NCBI RefSeq assembly: GCF_000277125.1
Contig: NC_016946.1
Span: forward strand, 1,488,001 to 1,552,000
From: Mycobacterium intracellulare ATCC 13950
Lineage (GTDB): Bacteria > Actinomycetota > Actinomycetes > Mycobacteriales > Mycobacteriaceae
Direction of reading: 5' to 3'
DNA: 64,000 bases
This document shows, piece after piece, positions 16,006-24,650 of this stretch (positions within the stretch are counted from its first letter, which is position 1; each line of letters starts with the position of its first letter). The notes below the pieces were generated by a model. It was not told the origin of the DNA and ran no database searches. It saw only the letters and a list, made by a program, of their open reading frames with translations. A program made the position numbers and the translations under genes.

Positions 16006-16129
16006 ACCTAGTTGACTATATTTCGTTTGTCACCAGAATCTGTGATGGAGTGTGCCTCCGCTGTATGACGGCTTGAATGCTGCGGCATACCGGTTGCGGT
16101 CCGGCATCCGATGCCGGACATTGACACTA

Positions 16130-16145
16130 TGACAGTGAACTGTCA
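16130..16145. promoter_or_regulatory. TetR operator TGACAGTGAACTGTCA (regulon site 1)
   Basis: Inverted repeat TGACAGT-N2-ACTGTCA with flanking A and T extending the symmetry to 18 bp. It lies 31 bases before the GTG of the second AveC-like gene. The same sequence occurs before the TetR/P450 pair, the EthD-like operon and the phosphotransferase, and with two mismatches before the F420-type oxidoreductase. Confidence 0.85.
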
Positions 16146-16176
16146 TCTTTGGTAGGTCGTGCCAAAGGAGCTACTA

Positions 16177-17217
16177 GTGACGGATCTGAAGTCCTCTAGC
16201 CGGGCAGAGCCATCGGCCATCGAGCCTCCGCAGATCAAGACGATTCGGCCGGTGCTGTTCTGGTCGAGCCTCGGCACGGTGTGCGTCGTCATCGCCGCTT
16301 ACGTCTACATCTCCTGGATCGTGTCGGGCAATGCGACCCCGGTGAATCCCGGTCCCGACCCGATCCCCGCGGCCACCCACTGGGCGATGACCGCCTTCCA
16401 GATCGCCTGCCCCATACTGGCATTGGCTGCCATCGGCTACGTGATCCGCAAGAGCGTGCGCGAGCGTCAACTCTGCGTCGAAGCTGCCATCGTGATCGGA
16501 TCGGCGATCGCATGGTGGCACGATCCCCTCATCAACTGGTTTCAGCCGGCACTGTTCTACAACGCCAGCTTGCTCAATTTCGGCAACTGGACGCAGAACA
16601 TCCCCGGCTGGCTCAGCCCCGACGGTCGATTGATGGCCGAGCCGGTGCTGATGATCGGAATGATCTACATCTGGATGCCGCTGGCCATGGGCTCGATCGC
16701 CCGGTGGACCATGGGACGGGCGCGGCACCGATGGCCGACGCTGGGGCCCGTCCGCACCTTCTGCGCCGGTTGGCTTGCGGTGTACGTCATCGAGTTTCCG
16801 CTCGAGATCTTTGCGGTGCGCCACGGCCTGCTCGGCTATCCGGCGTCGATTCCCGGCGTCACGCTATGGGCGGGTCAGACGATGCAGATACCGCTCTACG
16901 GCCCGATCCTGTGGTCGCTGGTGCTCAGCTCCAGCGGAGCGCTGATGTTCTTTCGCAACCGCGCCGGCCAGATCAGGGTGGAGGCGGGTGTGGAGACGCT
17001 GGGGTGGGCAGGGCCACGGGCCAGAGGACTGCTGAGGGTGCTCGCGGTCACCGGGTTTCTGCACGTGGTGGCGATCGGCGTGTACGACCTGCCGGTGAAC
17101 TTCGCGGGCCTTTACGCGGGGCCGACCCAGACCTACCCGAGCTATCTGCGCACGCAGTACTGCGGACCGGGCACCCCGCGGGCGTGCCCCGACGGCACCC
17201 GTTTCGACGATCGCTAG
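16177..17217 (+). CDS. AveC-like (spirocyclase-family) membrane protein, second copy
   Basis: 346 residues from the GTG six bases after AAGGAG; an in-frame GTG at 16159 lacks a ribosome site. Hydrophobic helices lie at about 22-50, 66-86, 97-107, 155-175, 192-210 and 228-255. Trp-rich segments WWHDPLINWFQP and NFGNWTQNIPGW occur at positions comparable to the divergent paralogue. The C-terminal tail contains CGPGTPRACPDGTRF with two cysteines. An operator for the nearby TetR precedes it, so it belongs to the same regulon as the P450 and the FadE34/Ltp2 operon. It converges on the TetR gene with a six-base gap. Catalytic spirocyclisation is known only from the avermectin family; a role in modifying or binding a hydrophobic substrate is inference. 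Confidence 0.6.
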   Translation: MTDLKSSSRAEPSAIEPPQIKTIRPVLFWSSLGTVCVVIAAYVYISWIVSGNATPVNPGPDPIPAATHWAMTAFQIACPILALAAIGYVIRKSVRERQLCVEAAIVIGSAIAWWHDPLINWFQPALFYNASLLNFGNWTQNIPGWLSPDGRLMAEPVLMIGMIYIWMPLAMGSIARWTMGRARHRWPTLGPVRTFCAGWLAVYVIEFPLEIFAVRHGLLGYPASIPGVTLWAGQTMQIPLYGPILWSLVLSSSGALMFFRNRAGQIRVEAGVETLGWAGPRARGLLRVLAVTGFLHVVAIGVYDLPVNFAGLYAGPTQTYPSYLRTQYCGPGTPRACPDGTRFDDR

Positions 17218-17223
17218 CTCGCC

Positions 17224-17814
17224 CTACTTCAGCACCGCGGGCAGGGCGGCGAATTCCTGGCGGATCAGGTCGTCTAGTGAACGGCCTGGCGTCGAAAGCC
17301 ACTGATTGAGGGCGCGCTCGACGAGCAGCATGCCGACGGCCGCCAAGAGCCGGCATTCGCTGTCGGGGGCGGGCATCCGGCGTCGTTCCGCGATCACCTG
17401 AGCGACGGTCTCGGCGTTGGCCTCGTGGTTTTTGCGTTCGCGGCCCAGCAACACGAGCGACGATGCGACGGCGTCGTGGTACTGCGCGATCCGTTTACGG
17501 ATGCGCTTGAGTCCTGGTGCAAGCAACGCGAATGAATTCGCTAACGCCTCGAAGTCTGATGCCTCCTCCGGTTGAGCGAGGTAGACCCCGCTCACGGCGT
17601 CGATGAAGTCGTACTCGCCGAAGAAAAGCACCGACTCTTTGGTTGGGAAGTAGCGGAAGAAGGTCCTCGGCGAGACGCCCACCCTCTCGGCGATCTGGTC
17701 CGTGGTGGTCTCGTCGTAACCGTTGGTGCTGAACAGGTCCAGGGCCGCGTTCAGCAGAGCATTGCGGACCCGGTCCGCATGCGCGTCCCGCGGTGATCGG
17801 TCGCCCCGGGCCAT
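17224..17814 (-). CDS. TetR-family repressor, likely owner of the TGACAGT-N2-ACTGTCA operators
   Basis: 196 residues from the ATG preceded by AAAGGGGA; a longer frame reaching 17982 would swallow the operator and its N-terminus looks non-coding. The helix-turn-helix is TTTDQIAERVGVSPRTFFRYF at about residues 35-55, followed by an all-helical ligand domain. Between this gene and the divergent P450 lies a 20-bp perfect palindrome (17915-17934), the best of five similar sites in 11 kb. Local autoregulation plus control of the neighbouring genes is the simplest reading. The ligand is probably the substrate of, or a CoA thioester from, the controlled pathway. Confidence 0.88.
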   Translation of the reverse strand: MARGDRSPRDAHADRVRNALLNAALDLFSTNGYDETTTDQIAERVGVSPRTFFRYFPTKESVLFFGEYDFIDAVSGVYLAQPEEASDFEALANSFALLAPGLKRIRKRIAQYHDAVASSLVLLGRERKNHEANAETVAQVIAERRRMPAPDSECRLLAAVGMLLVERALNQWLSTPGRSLDDLIRQEFAALPAVLK

Positions 17815-17916
17815 CCGCCATCCCCTTTCCCGTCTGGGTGTCCCGACAGTACAACGACTCCGGGTGCCGGCACATCGTTGACACTCGTGGTGATACCGAC
17901 GATACTTCCCAATATA

Positions 17917-17932
17917 TGACAGTGCACTGTCA
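17917..17932. promoter_or_regulatory. TetR operator TGACAGTGCACTGTCA (regulon site 2, best copy)
   Basis: The core is perfectly palindromic and the symmetry extends to 20 bp (TATGACAGTGCACTGTCATA, 17915-17934). It lies in the 167-base region between the divergent TetR and P450 genes, where one dimer pair could silence both promoters. Confidence 0.9.
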
Positions 17933-17981
17933 TAGTGATACTTGAGCGCCAGCCGGCGCGGGTAGGGAGGATCTCGTCTCA

Positions 17982-19172
17982 ATGACCGAGCTCGGCATGA
18001 CCGGAACGCTGAACATCAACGATCTGCCCTTCGCGGAGGACCGCACGCGCGCTTGGCGGGAGCTGCGGGAGGCCGGCGAGGCGGTGAGTTCTGGCGAGGA
18101 GGTCGTGCTCACCAGTGCCGAGGCCGTCGAGTTCGCGGCCAAGAAACCTGAGATCTTCTCGTCGGCACGGGCTTTCGACCGGCTGGGAAGTCCGGTTCCG
18201 TTGGTACCGATCGCGATCGATCCGCCAGATCACACCCGCTTCCGCCGAATGCTTGACCCGTTCTTCGGCCCGAAGAAAATGGCCGAGCGTGAGCCCGAAC
18301 TACGCAGGCAGGCGGGCGAGTTGATCGATGCCATTGTCGCGAGCGGTGAGTGCGACGTGGTACCCGATCTCGCGACACCTTTTCCCTCCCAGGTGTTTTT
18401 GACGCTGTTCGGGCTGCCCATGGCCGACCGCGACCGGCTGGTGAAGTGGAAGGACGCGATCTTGCAGTTCACCGATCCGAGTAGCACCGAAGCGACCCCG
18501 GAGGTGATGGCTCATGCGCTGGAACTGTTCAGCTATTTGACCGAGCACATCGCCGAGCGGCGCGCCGATGCAACCGGCAACGACATGCTCACCCAGTTGA
18601 TCCAAGACACCGACGAGGGCGGAATGTCGGACAACGAGATCCTGGGCCTGTGCTTCATGTTCGTGCTGGCCGGGCTCGACACCGTCACCTCCGCCGTCGG
18701 GTTCTCCTTAGCCAGGCTGGCGGCCGACGACGACATGCGCCGGCGTATTGCGCACGACTTCACGCTCATACCGGCGTTTATCGAAGAAATCTTGCGCGTC
18801 GACGGTCCTGTTCCGTTTGCGCCACGTGTCACCACGGAGGGGGTCGAAGTGGCGGGCAGGTTCGTGCCCAAGGACACCACGGTCATGCTCAGTTATGGCA
18901 GCGCCGACCGCGATCCGCGTCGATACCAGGATGCCGACCAGATTCATCTCGACAGCAAGGTCGTGCACTTCGCATTCGGGCGTGGACCGCACCGGTGTCT
19001 GGGTTCACATCTGGCGCGTCTCGAACTAAGGCTGATCCTCGAGGAGTGGCACTCACGCATTCCCGAATACACTCTGGCGCTGGGCAAGCCGCCACAGATG
19101 CCCTGGCCGACCGGGACGATGTCGCTGCAATCGGTGCCGCTGAACATCAAGCCGTCGTCGAGGGGTCAATAG
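17982..19172 (+). CDS. Cytochrome P450
   Basis: 396 residues. I-helix AGLDT at 230-234, K-helix EEILR at 268-272 and the heme loop FAFGRGPHRCLGSHLAR with Cys339. The acidic residue before the usual Thr of the I-helix (LAGLDTVTS) is kept. It is a typical class I bacterial P450 needing a separate ferredoxin, none of which is adjacent. The perfect operator palindrome lies 50 bases upstream, and the gene is divergent from the TetR gene. Within the regulon it probably performs the first oxygenation of a hydrophobic compound before CoA activation and chain shortening. Confidence 0.94.
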   Translation: MTELGMTGTLNINDLPFAEDRTRAWRELREAGEAVSSGEEVVLTSAEAVEFAAKKPEIFSSARAFDRLGSPVPLVPIAIDPPDHTRFRRMLDPFFGPKKMAEREPELRRQAGELIDAIVASGECDVVPDLATPFPSQVFLTLFGLPMADRDRLVKWKDAILQFTDPSSTEATPEVMAHALELFSYLTEHIAERRADATGNDMLTQLIQDTDEGGMSDNEILGLCFMFVLAGLDTVTSAVGFSLARLAADDDMRRRIAHDFTLIPAFIEEILRVDGPVPFAPRVTTEGVEVAGRFVPKDTTVMLSYGSADRDPRRYQDADQIHLDSKVVHFAFGRGPHRCLGSHLARLELRLILEEWHSRIPEYTLALGKPPQMPWPTGTMSLQSVPLNIKPSSRGQ

Positions 19173-19195
19173 ATCTCGCGGCTGTCGCGGAACGC

Positions 19196-20116
19196 TCATC
19201 CGACCTTGGGGATGATTTCCTCGGCTACCCACTGCATGTGGTCGAGGTAGGCGCTGAGCCCGTCCAGCGCTGGTGGGTTAACCCACGTGTCCGTGACGCC
19301 GCGCTCGGCCAGCATGTTGCAGTTGTCGATGACCTGCTGGGCGCTTTGGCCGAACTGCGCATTCGGGTCGTCGACGATGGCGTGCTCCTGACCGACGGAC
19401 AACACCGCCAGGCTGTAGAACACCGAAAACGGCCGGTCGTCGAACCCGGGCTGCGAGCGTAGGTAATCCAATTTGGCCGGCAGCTCGTCGGGCTTGGTGA
19501 GCCATGGCGCCCAGCCATCTCCGAACCGGGCCGCCCGGCGCAGTACCGCGTCGGCGTCTCCGCCCATCCACACCGTCGGGTGCGGTGTGGAGATCGGCTT
19601 GGGCCCGAACGCGATGTCGTCGAACTTGACGAATTCACCGTCGTAACTTGGCGAATCGCTATGCCACAACTCGAACATCGCCTCGAGATATTCGTCTGCC
19701 ATGCGGCCGCGCTTGGTGAACGGGACACCGATCGCGTCGTACTCCTCTTTAAGCCAGCCGACACCGACGGTGGTCTGAGCGCGACCGCCACTGAGCCAGT
19801 CGAACGTTGCGATCTGCTTCGCGGCGATGATCGGATTGTGCAGCGGCAGAATGGTGACCATCGAGCCGACGGTGATCGTCGAGGTGGCGCCTGCGACGAA
19901 GGCCTGGGCAGTGGTGGCGTCGAAGTAATGATCCCCGGACAACTCGAGATGAGCCGTCGGGGTGAGGAAGTGCTCTGGCAGAAATACCATCGAATAACCC
20001 AGCTGCTCGGCGTGTTGGGCGACTCGCGCAATGTCGGCACCGGAGAGCTGATGTTCCCAGGGCTGCGTGATGGCGGCGACGTGCATGCAATTGGGTAGGT
20101 AAACCGTGAATCTCAT
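19196..20116 (-). CDS. LLM-class F420-dependent oxidoreductase
   Basis: 306 residues from the ATG after GGAAGG; the extra upstream frame to 20194 overlaps the operator region. Luciferase-like TIM-barrel features: MRFTVYLPN, ARVAQHAEQLGYSMVFLPEHF, TTVGVGWLKEEYDAIGVPFTKRG and the PHPTVWMGGDADAVLRRAARFGDGW segment. These match mycobacterial F420H2-dependent enzymes of the TIGR03619 kind. Such enzymes reduce or oxidise ketones, lactones or alcohols with the deazaflavin F420. A degenerate copy of the TGACAGT operator lies 80 bases upstream, so it probably belongs to the TetR regulon. It converges with the P450 gene. Confidence 0.9.
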   Translation of the reverse strand: MRFTVYLPNCMHVAAITQPWEHQLSGADIARVAQHAEQLGYSMVFLPEHFLTPTAHLELSGDHYFDATTAQAFVAGATSTITVGSMVTILPLHNPIIAAKQIATFDWLSGGRAQTTVGVGWLKEEYDAIGVPFTKRGRMADEYLEAMFELWHSDSPSYDGEFVKFDDIAFGPKPISTPHPTVWMGGDADAVLRRAARFGDGWAPWLTKPDELPAKLDYLRSQPGFDDRPFSVFYSLAVLSVGQEHAIVDDPNAQFGQSAQQVIDNCNMLAERGVTDTWVNPPALDGLSAYLDHMQWVAEEIIPKVG

Positions 20117-20196
20117 CTGGCGCCTTCCGATTTCGTGGTCCGGGGGCGGAGCGCCGACTGATGGTTCTCGCGCACCCGACCGTGGCCCGCCCATTA

Positions 20197-20212
20197 TGGC
20201 AGTCTACTGACA
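20197..20212. promoter_or_regulatory. Degenerate TetR operator TGGCAGTCTACTGACA (regulon site 3, weak)
   Basis: Differs from TGACAGT-N2-ACTGTCA at two of 14 defined positions. It lies 80 bases before the ATG of the F420-type oxidoreductase and about 87 bases from the stronger copy that serves the divergent EthD-like operon. Confidence 0.6.
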
Positions 20213-20298
20213 AACGTCAAGGTTCCGGCGGCGGACCCAGCCGGTTCGGCGCCCGGTCAGGTCACGCCGTCGGCGAACCATGAGTCTGACGTTGACTG

Positions 20299-20314
20299 TG
20301 ACAGTGGACTGTCA
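20299..20314. promoter_or_regulatory. TetR operator TGACAGTGGACTGTCA (regulon site 4)
   Basis: Both half-sites are perfect. It lies 42 bases before the GTG of the EthD-like gene, the first of six genes running to 25.9 kb, so it probably controls the whole FadE34/Ltp2/SDR operon. Confidence 0.87.
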
Positions 20315-20356
20315 TATTGTGGGTCCAATCCCTGGTTGTTGCGAAAGGCGTGTCAC

Positions 20357-20722
20357 GTGGCTCCGAACCTGTTTATAGCGCTCACCAACCCGATCGAGGG
20401 TGAAGATGATGCCTTCAACAAGTGGTATGACGCTCAACATGTACCGGAGGTGCTCGACGTTCCGGGAGTGGTTGCGGCGCAGCGTTACGACATCACCGAA
20501 CTGAAGGTGCCCGACGACGAGGATCTGCCGGCCCAGCTCCCGCCGCCGACCCACCGTTACATGGTGATCTACGAGCTGGACAACGAGCCCGATGTCGTCA
20601 TGGCGGAATTTCTAAAACGTGTCATGGCCGGAACCCTCACACTAGGGGAGTGGCTTGATCTGACCACGGTGTCGCTCACGGGATGGACGCCGCGCGGCGA
20701 ACGCGTGCAGGCGGACCGCTAG
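20357..20722 (+). CDS. EthD-like dimeric alpha/beta-barrel protein
   Basis: 121 residues from the GTG that follows AAAGG at eight bases; an upstream frame start at 20336 lacks a ribosome site. The motif NPIEGEDDAFNKWYDAQHVPEV and the PGVVAAQRYDI stretch are typical of EthD/DUF4286-like ferredoxin-fold proteins, which dimerise to a barrel and act as small isomerases, cyclases or accessory factors for P450 systems. It is the first gene of the operon under the TGACAGT operator, and its stop overlaps the start of the nitroreductase (TAGTG). The reaction is not predictable. Confidence 0.75.
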   Translation: MAPNLFIALTNPIEGEDDAFNKWYDAQHVPEVLDVPGVVAAQRYDITELKVPDDEDLPAQLPPPTHRYMVIYELDNEPDVVMAEFLKRVMAGTLTLGEWLDLTTVSLTGWTPRGERVQADR

Positions 20723-21330
20723 TGGGCGAGCTGCTCGCCGGTATTCGCGCCCAGCGGGCGTGTCGGCGATTCGACCCGGACGGCAAAGTACCCGATTCCG
20801 ACGTCGAGCAGATGTTGGCGGCCAGCGTGCACGCGCCGAGCGCGGAGAATTCTCAGCCCTGGACGTTCATCGTGGTTCGCGACGAGGGCAACCGTGCACT
20901 TCTCGCGTCTTGGTGGACGGAGACGTGGAATGCCGGCGGCGGCGACTTCGTCAAGCAAAGTGTCGAAGACAAGGTGCTGGTCGCCGACCTCGAATTCGGT
21001 TTCAGCAAAGGCGGCTTCGCCGCGGCGCCGGTTGTCATAGTGGTGTGCGCCGACACGGATCGCGTGCAGGAGATCTATGCACCGTCGTCGATCTACCCCG
21101 CCGTGCAGAACATGCTGCTTGCCGCTGCCGACCTGGGATATGGCTCGTGTCTGACCACCGGTCTGACTACCTTTGGTGTCGATCGTGTGCGGGAACTGCT
21201 GCAGCTGCCGCAGAACCTGATACCGATGGCCGCGGTCTACGTGGGCCTGCCCGCACGCAAGCTTTCACCACCGCGCCGCCGCCCGGCGACGTCGGTGACC
21301 TACCGCGAGGCTTTCGGTAACCCGTGGTGA
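20722..21330 (+). CDS. Nitroreductase-family flavoprotein
   Basis: 202 residues from the GTG overlapping the previous stop. Typical nitroreductase features: IRAQRACRRFDPDGKVP at the N-terminus (FMN phosphate-binding Arg residues), HAPSAENSQPWTF (FMN-binding Ser/Asn), and IYPAVQNMLLAAADLGYGSCLTT. The family reduces nitro groups, quinones, enones and flavins with NAD(P)H. In a catabolic operon with an acyl-CoA dehydrogenase it may act as an enone or iodide-type reductase, or as a dehydrogenase of a ring compound; this is inference. Confidence 0.85.
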   Translation: MGELLAGIRAQRACRRFDPDGKVPDSDVEQMLAASVHAPSAENSQPWTFIVVRDEGNRALLASWWTETWNAGGGDFVKQSVEDKVLVADLEFGFSKGGFAAAPVVIVVCADTDRVQEIYAPSSIYPAVQNMLLAAADLGYGSCLTTGLTTFGVDRVRELLQLPQNLIPMAAVYVGLPARKLSPPRRRPATSVTYREAFGNPW

Positions 21331-21349
21331 CCAGAACGGAGAGCTGCCA

Positions 21350-23500
21350 ATGCCATTGGCGATAACCGAAGATCATCGCGCGCTCGCCGAAGTCGCGGCC
21401 GCGATGGTGGCCGGGCGCGCGGGCACCGTGGGTGCCCGCCGGATCCTGCTCGACCGCGAAAAGAGCGGTGCGTGGTGGTCGACCGATGGGCTCTGGAAAG
21501 AGATGGTCTCCACCGGGTGGCTTGGGCTGCACATCGACGAAAGATTCGGCGGTCAGGGTTACGGACTGCCTGAACTGACGATTGTGTTGGAGCAGCTCGG
21601 TCGCGCCGCGGTGGGTGGGCCATTTCTTCCCACGGTCGCGGTGTCCGCGGTGATCTCCGAAGTAGGGACCGACGAGCAGCGTGAGCGGTGGTTGCCGCGG
21701 CTGGTATCCGGTGACGTGGTCGCGGGTATCGGCACGAACAGCGATGTCGCCGTTCGTGATTCGACGGTCTCAGCGGCTGCGGTGCCCGCCCTGGCCGAAG
21801 CGGCCGCCGACCTTTTCTTGCTTCCTTCCGGCGACGACCTCGTCCTGGTGCAGGCCGGTGACGGGGTCAGCATCCGAACCATTGACTCAGTGGATCAGCT
21901 GCTCGCACCGGTGATCGTGGCCAGCCTGGACTCCGTTCACGTCGCCGAGGTTTTCCCCGGCGCAGCCGGGGTAGCGGTGCGGATCCTTCGTCTGCTGGCC
22001 GCGGCCGAAGCCGTCGGCGGTTTGGGCGCCTGCACCGAGATGGCCACGGCGTACGCCGCCGGCCGTGAGCAGTTCGGTAGGCCCATCGGCTCGTTCCAGG
22101 CGATCAAACATCACTGCGCGAACATGCTTGTCGACACCGAGCTCGCCACTGCCGCGACATGGGACGCCGCGCGCGCCGTCGGTGCGGAGGCCGAACTGGC
22201 CGCCACGATGGCCGCCGGACACGCGCTGACCGCCTATCAGCGGGTGTCGCTGCAGAACGTGCAAGTGCACGGCGGCATCGGCTATACGTGGGAGCACGAC
22301 GCCCACCTCTACATCAGGCGGGCCACCGTCCTGCAGGCCTTCGCCGGTGATCAGGATGCACTGCGGGACAAGGTCATCGCGCTGCAGCTCAACGGCGTGC
22401 GCCGGCGTCAATCGGTGGACTTACCCGAGGGTGCCGAGCAATATCGGCAGGCCGCCCTGGATTTCCGTTCCGAACTCGAGGCGTCCAACGCCGTTGAGCG
22501 CCAACGGCTCTGGGCGCGTAGCGGCTATCTGCAACCGCACTGGCCCGCGCCGTACGGACGGGCCGCTGACAGCGTCGAGCAGTTGATCATCGAGGACGCC
22601 CTGGATGGGTTGGACAAACCCAGCCTCGGACTCGGCGAATGGGTGGTTCCGACGCTCCTGCAGCACGGCAGCAAGGAGCAGGTAGACCGATTGATCTGGC
22701 CGAGCCTCGAGGGCGAGCTGCGGTGGTGCCAACTCTTTAGTGAGCCCGGCGCGGGCTCGGACGCGGCGGCAGTTGCCACCAAGGCCACGCGGGTCGCCGA
22801 CGGCTGGGTGGTCAGCGGTCAAAAGGTATGGACCAGTGATGCGGTGAATTGCCAACGCGGGCTGGCCACCGTGCGCACCGATCCGAAAGCGCGTAAGCAC
22901 AAGGGCATTACGGCGATGATCATTGACCTCTCCGATCCGGCGGTGCGGATCCGCCCGCTCACCGAGATCACCGGCGAGACGCTGTTCAACGAAGTCTTTT
23001 TCGACGACGTCTTCGTGCCCGATCGCGACGTTGTCGGCGCCGTGAACGACGGCTGGAGCGTGGCGATGGCGGCGTTCGGCAACGAACGGGTGTCGATCGG
23101 CGGTGGCTCTGTCACCATGACGGCCGAAGCTTTGATCGATCTGTTGGAGCGGCACCGACCCGGCGACAGTGGCGTTGCCCGCGAGGTCGGTGCATTGCTG
23201 ATCGAGTCCTACACCTTGGCCACGCTGAACCTGCGGCAGGCTGCCCGCGCCGTCTTCGACGCCGGGGCCGGGATCGAAGGCAACATCGCCAAGCTGTTCG
23301 GGGCTGAGCATGCTCAGCGGGTGGCAGAGTTGGCGCTGCGGATTGCCGACCGGGCCATCCTGGTCGGTGAGGAACCCGAAGTTGTGCACGACTATCTGTT
23401 CAGCCGGTGCCTGACTATCGCTGGCGGTACGTCGGAAATCGTCAGAAACCTGATCGCGGAGCGCATTCTGGGCCTGCCCCGCGATCCGGCGCCTAAGTAG
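21350..23500 (+). CDS. Two-domain acyl-CoA dehydrogenase (FadE34-like)
   Basis: 716 residues, twice the usual acyl-CoA dehydrogenase length, made of two fused domains (about 1-345 and 365-716). The first keeps the C-terminal flavin segment (VQVHGGIGYTWEHDAHLY). The second keeps CQLFSEPGAGSDAA, a WTSDAVN stretch and the terminal LTIAGGTSEIVRN. This matches FadE34/ChsE3-type enzymes of mycobacteria, in which one chain replaces the alpha2beta2 heterotetramer used to dehydrogenate steroid side-chain CoA esters. It starts 19 bases after the nitroreductase with a GGAGAG ribosome site. Next to an Ltp2-like aldolase and DUF35 protein it should introduce the double bond before hydration and retro-aldol cleavage. 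Confidence 0.9.
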   Translation: MPLAITEDHRALAEVAAAMVAGRAGTVGARRILLDREKSGAWWSTDGLWKEMVSTGWLGLHIDERFGGQGYGLPELTIVLEQLGRAAVGGPFLPTVAVSAVISEVGTDEQRERWLPRLVSGDVVAGIGTNSDVAVRDSTVSAAAVPALAEAAADLFLLPSGDDLVLVQAGDGVSIRTIDSVDQLLAPVIVASLDSVHVAEVFPGAAGVAVRILRLLAAAEAVGGLGACTEMATAYAAGREQFGRPIGSFQAIKHHCANMLVDTELATAATWDAARAVGAEAELAATMAAGHALTAYQRVSLQNVQVHGGIGYTWEHDAHLYIRRATVLQAFAGDQDALRDKVIALQLNGVRRRQSVDLPEGAEQYRQAALDFRSELEASNAVERQRLWARSGYLQPHWPAPYGRAADSVEQLIIEDALDGLDKPSLGLGEWVVPTLLQHGSKEQVDRLIWPSLEGELRWCQLFSEPGAGSDAAAVATKATRVADGWVVSGQKVWTSDAVNCQRGLATVRTDPKARKHKGITAMIIDLSDPAVRIRPLTEITGETLFNEVFFDDVFVPDRDVVGAVNDGWSVAMAAFGNERVSIGGGSVTMTAEALIDLLERHRPGDSGVAREVGALLIESYTLATLNLRQAARAVFDAGAGIEGNIAKLFGAEHAQRVAELALRIADRAILVGEEPEVVHDYLFSRCLTIAGGTSEIVRNLIAERILGLPRDPAPK

Positions 23501-23513
23501 ATCGGAGAGCCAC

Positions 23514-24650
23514 ATGACCTGTGCCGTCGTCGGGATCGGTCGTACCGAGTACTCCCGCAACTCCGGCCGCACGACCCGCGGGATGGCCGTGGCTGCCTGC
23601 CGCGATGCCATCGCTGATGCCGGCCTCACGCCGGCCGACGTCGACGGCATCTGCACCTTCATGGCCAACGACTCCGAGCAGCCGATCTTCGTCGGATGGG
23701 CGCTTGGCATCGACGAATTGGCTTGGGCCAACGCCATGTACGGCGGCGGCAATCTCGTGGCTGACCAAATCGCCACCGCCGCCGCGGTAATCGAGGCCGG
23801 CATGTGCAAGGCCGTGCTGGTGTACCGGTCGCTCAACGGCCGCTCGGGCTACCGGTTCGGCCATATTGAGGGACCGATGCAGGTGCAGCACCACGACCAG
23901 TTCGACACGGCGTCCGGTTTCATGGTGCCGCCGCAGTGGTTCGCGATGTGGGCCCGTCGCCATCAGCATGAGTACGGTTCCACCAGTGAGGATTTGGGGC
24001 ACATCGCGATCACTCAACGCAATCATGCGGGGCCTAACGAACACGCTCTGAGACGCGAACCGCTGACCATGGACGACTATCTGGCGGCGCGCTGGATCAA
24101 CGAGCCGTTCCGGGTACTGGACTGCACTTCGGAGGTCGACGGCGCGGTAGCGGTGCTGATCGTCGGAGAGGACATCGCCCGCAACACCAAGCAGCCCCCG
24201 ATGTGGCTGGTCGGATCGTCGAATTCACAGGGTGGTGCCGGCTGGAGCGAGTGGGACGATCCCACCGAGATGTACTCGCGCACAGCAGGACCGAAGATCT
24301 GGGAGAAGACGGGGCTTACCCCTGCCGACATGGATGTCGCCTGCATGTACGACTGCTTCACGTACACGGTGATGGCGACCATGGAGGGTTTCGGCTTCTG
24401 CGAGAAAGGCGAAGTGGGCAAGTTCTTCTCGACCGGACGCGCCACCTACGGCGGTGACGTGGTGGTCAACCCGCACGGTGGGCTGCTGTCCGAGGGCTAT
24501 ATTCACGGCCTCAACCACCACTACGAGGCAGCGCTGCAACTGCGCCACGCGGCTGGTGTGCGTCAGGTCGAGGGCGCTCAACTGGCACTGGTTACCGCGG
24601 GCGGCGGGCCCTTCGGTGGTGCGAACGTCTACAGCAAGGAGCACCCGTGA
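23514..24650 (+). CDS. SCP-x/Ltp2-like thiolase-fold aldolase
   Basis: 378 residues of thiolase fold without the nucleophilic Cys of true thiolases at the usual place. It shows the lipid-transfer-protein signature: VVGIGRTEYSRNSGRTT, ADVDGICTF, a CMYDCFTYT segment with a Tyr at the position active in Ltp2 aldolases, and VNPHGGLLSEGYIHG. Ltp2-type enzymes cleave beta-hydroxyacyl-CoA by a retro-aldol reaction, releasing propionyl- or acetyl-CoA and leaving a ketone, and need a DUF35 partner. The next gene, overlapping by four bases, is exactly such a protein. Confidence 0.9.
   Translation: MTCAVVGIGRTEYSRNSGRTTRGMAVAACRDAIADAGLTPADVDGICTFMANDSEQPIFVGWALGIDELAWANAMYGGGNLVADQIATAAAVIEAGMCKAVLVYRSLNGRSGYRFGHIEGPMQVQHHDQFDTASGFMVPPQWFAMWARRHQHEYGSTSEDLGHIAITQRNHAGPNEHALRREPLTMDDYLAARWINEPFRVLDCTSEVDGAVAVLIVGEDIARNTKQPPMWLVGSSNSQGGAGWSEWDDPTEMYSRTAGPKIWEKTGLTPADMDVACMYDCFTYTVMATMEGFGFCEKGEVGKFFSTGRATYGGDVVVNPHGGLLSEGYIHGLNHHYEAALQLRHAAGVRQVEGAQLALVTAGGGPFGGANVYSKEHP

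Noticed and set aside
22421..23836. 471-codon minus-strand frame antisense to the two-domain acyl-CoA dehydrogenase
   Set aside because: Shadow of a high-GC gene; it runs through two genes with clear plus-strand motifs.
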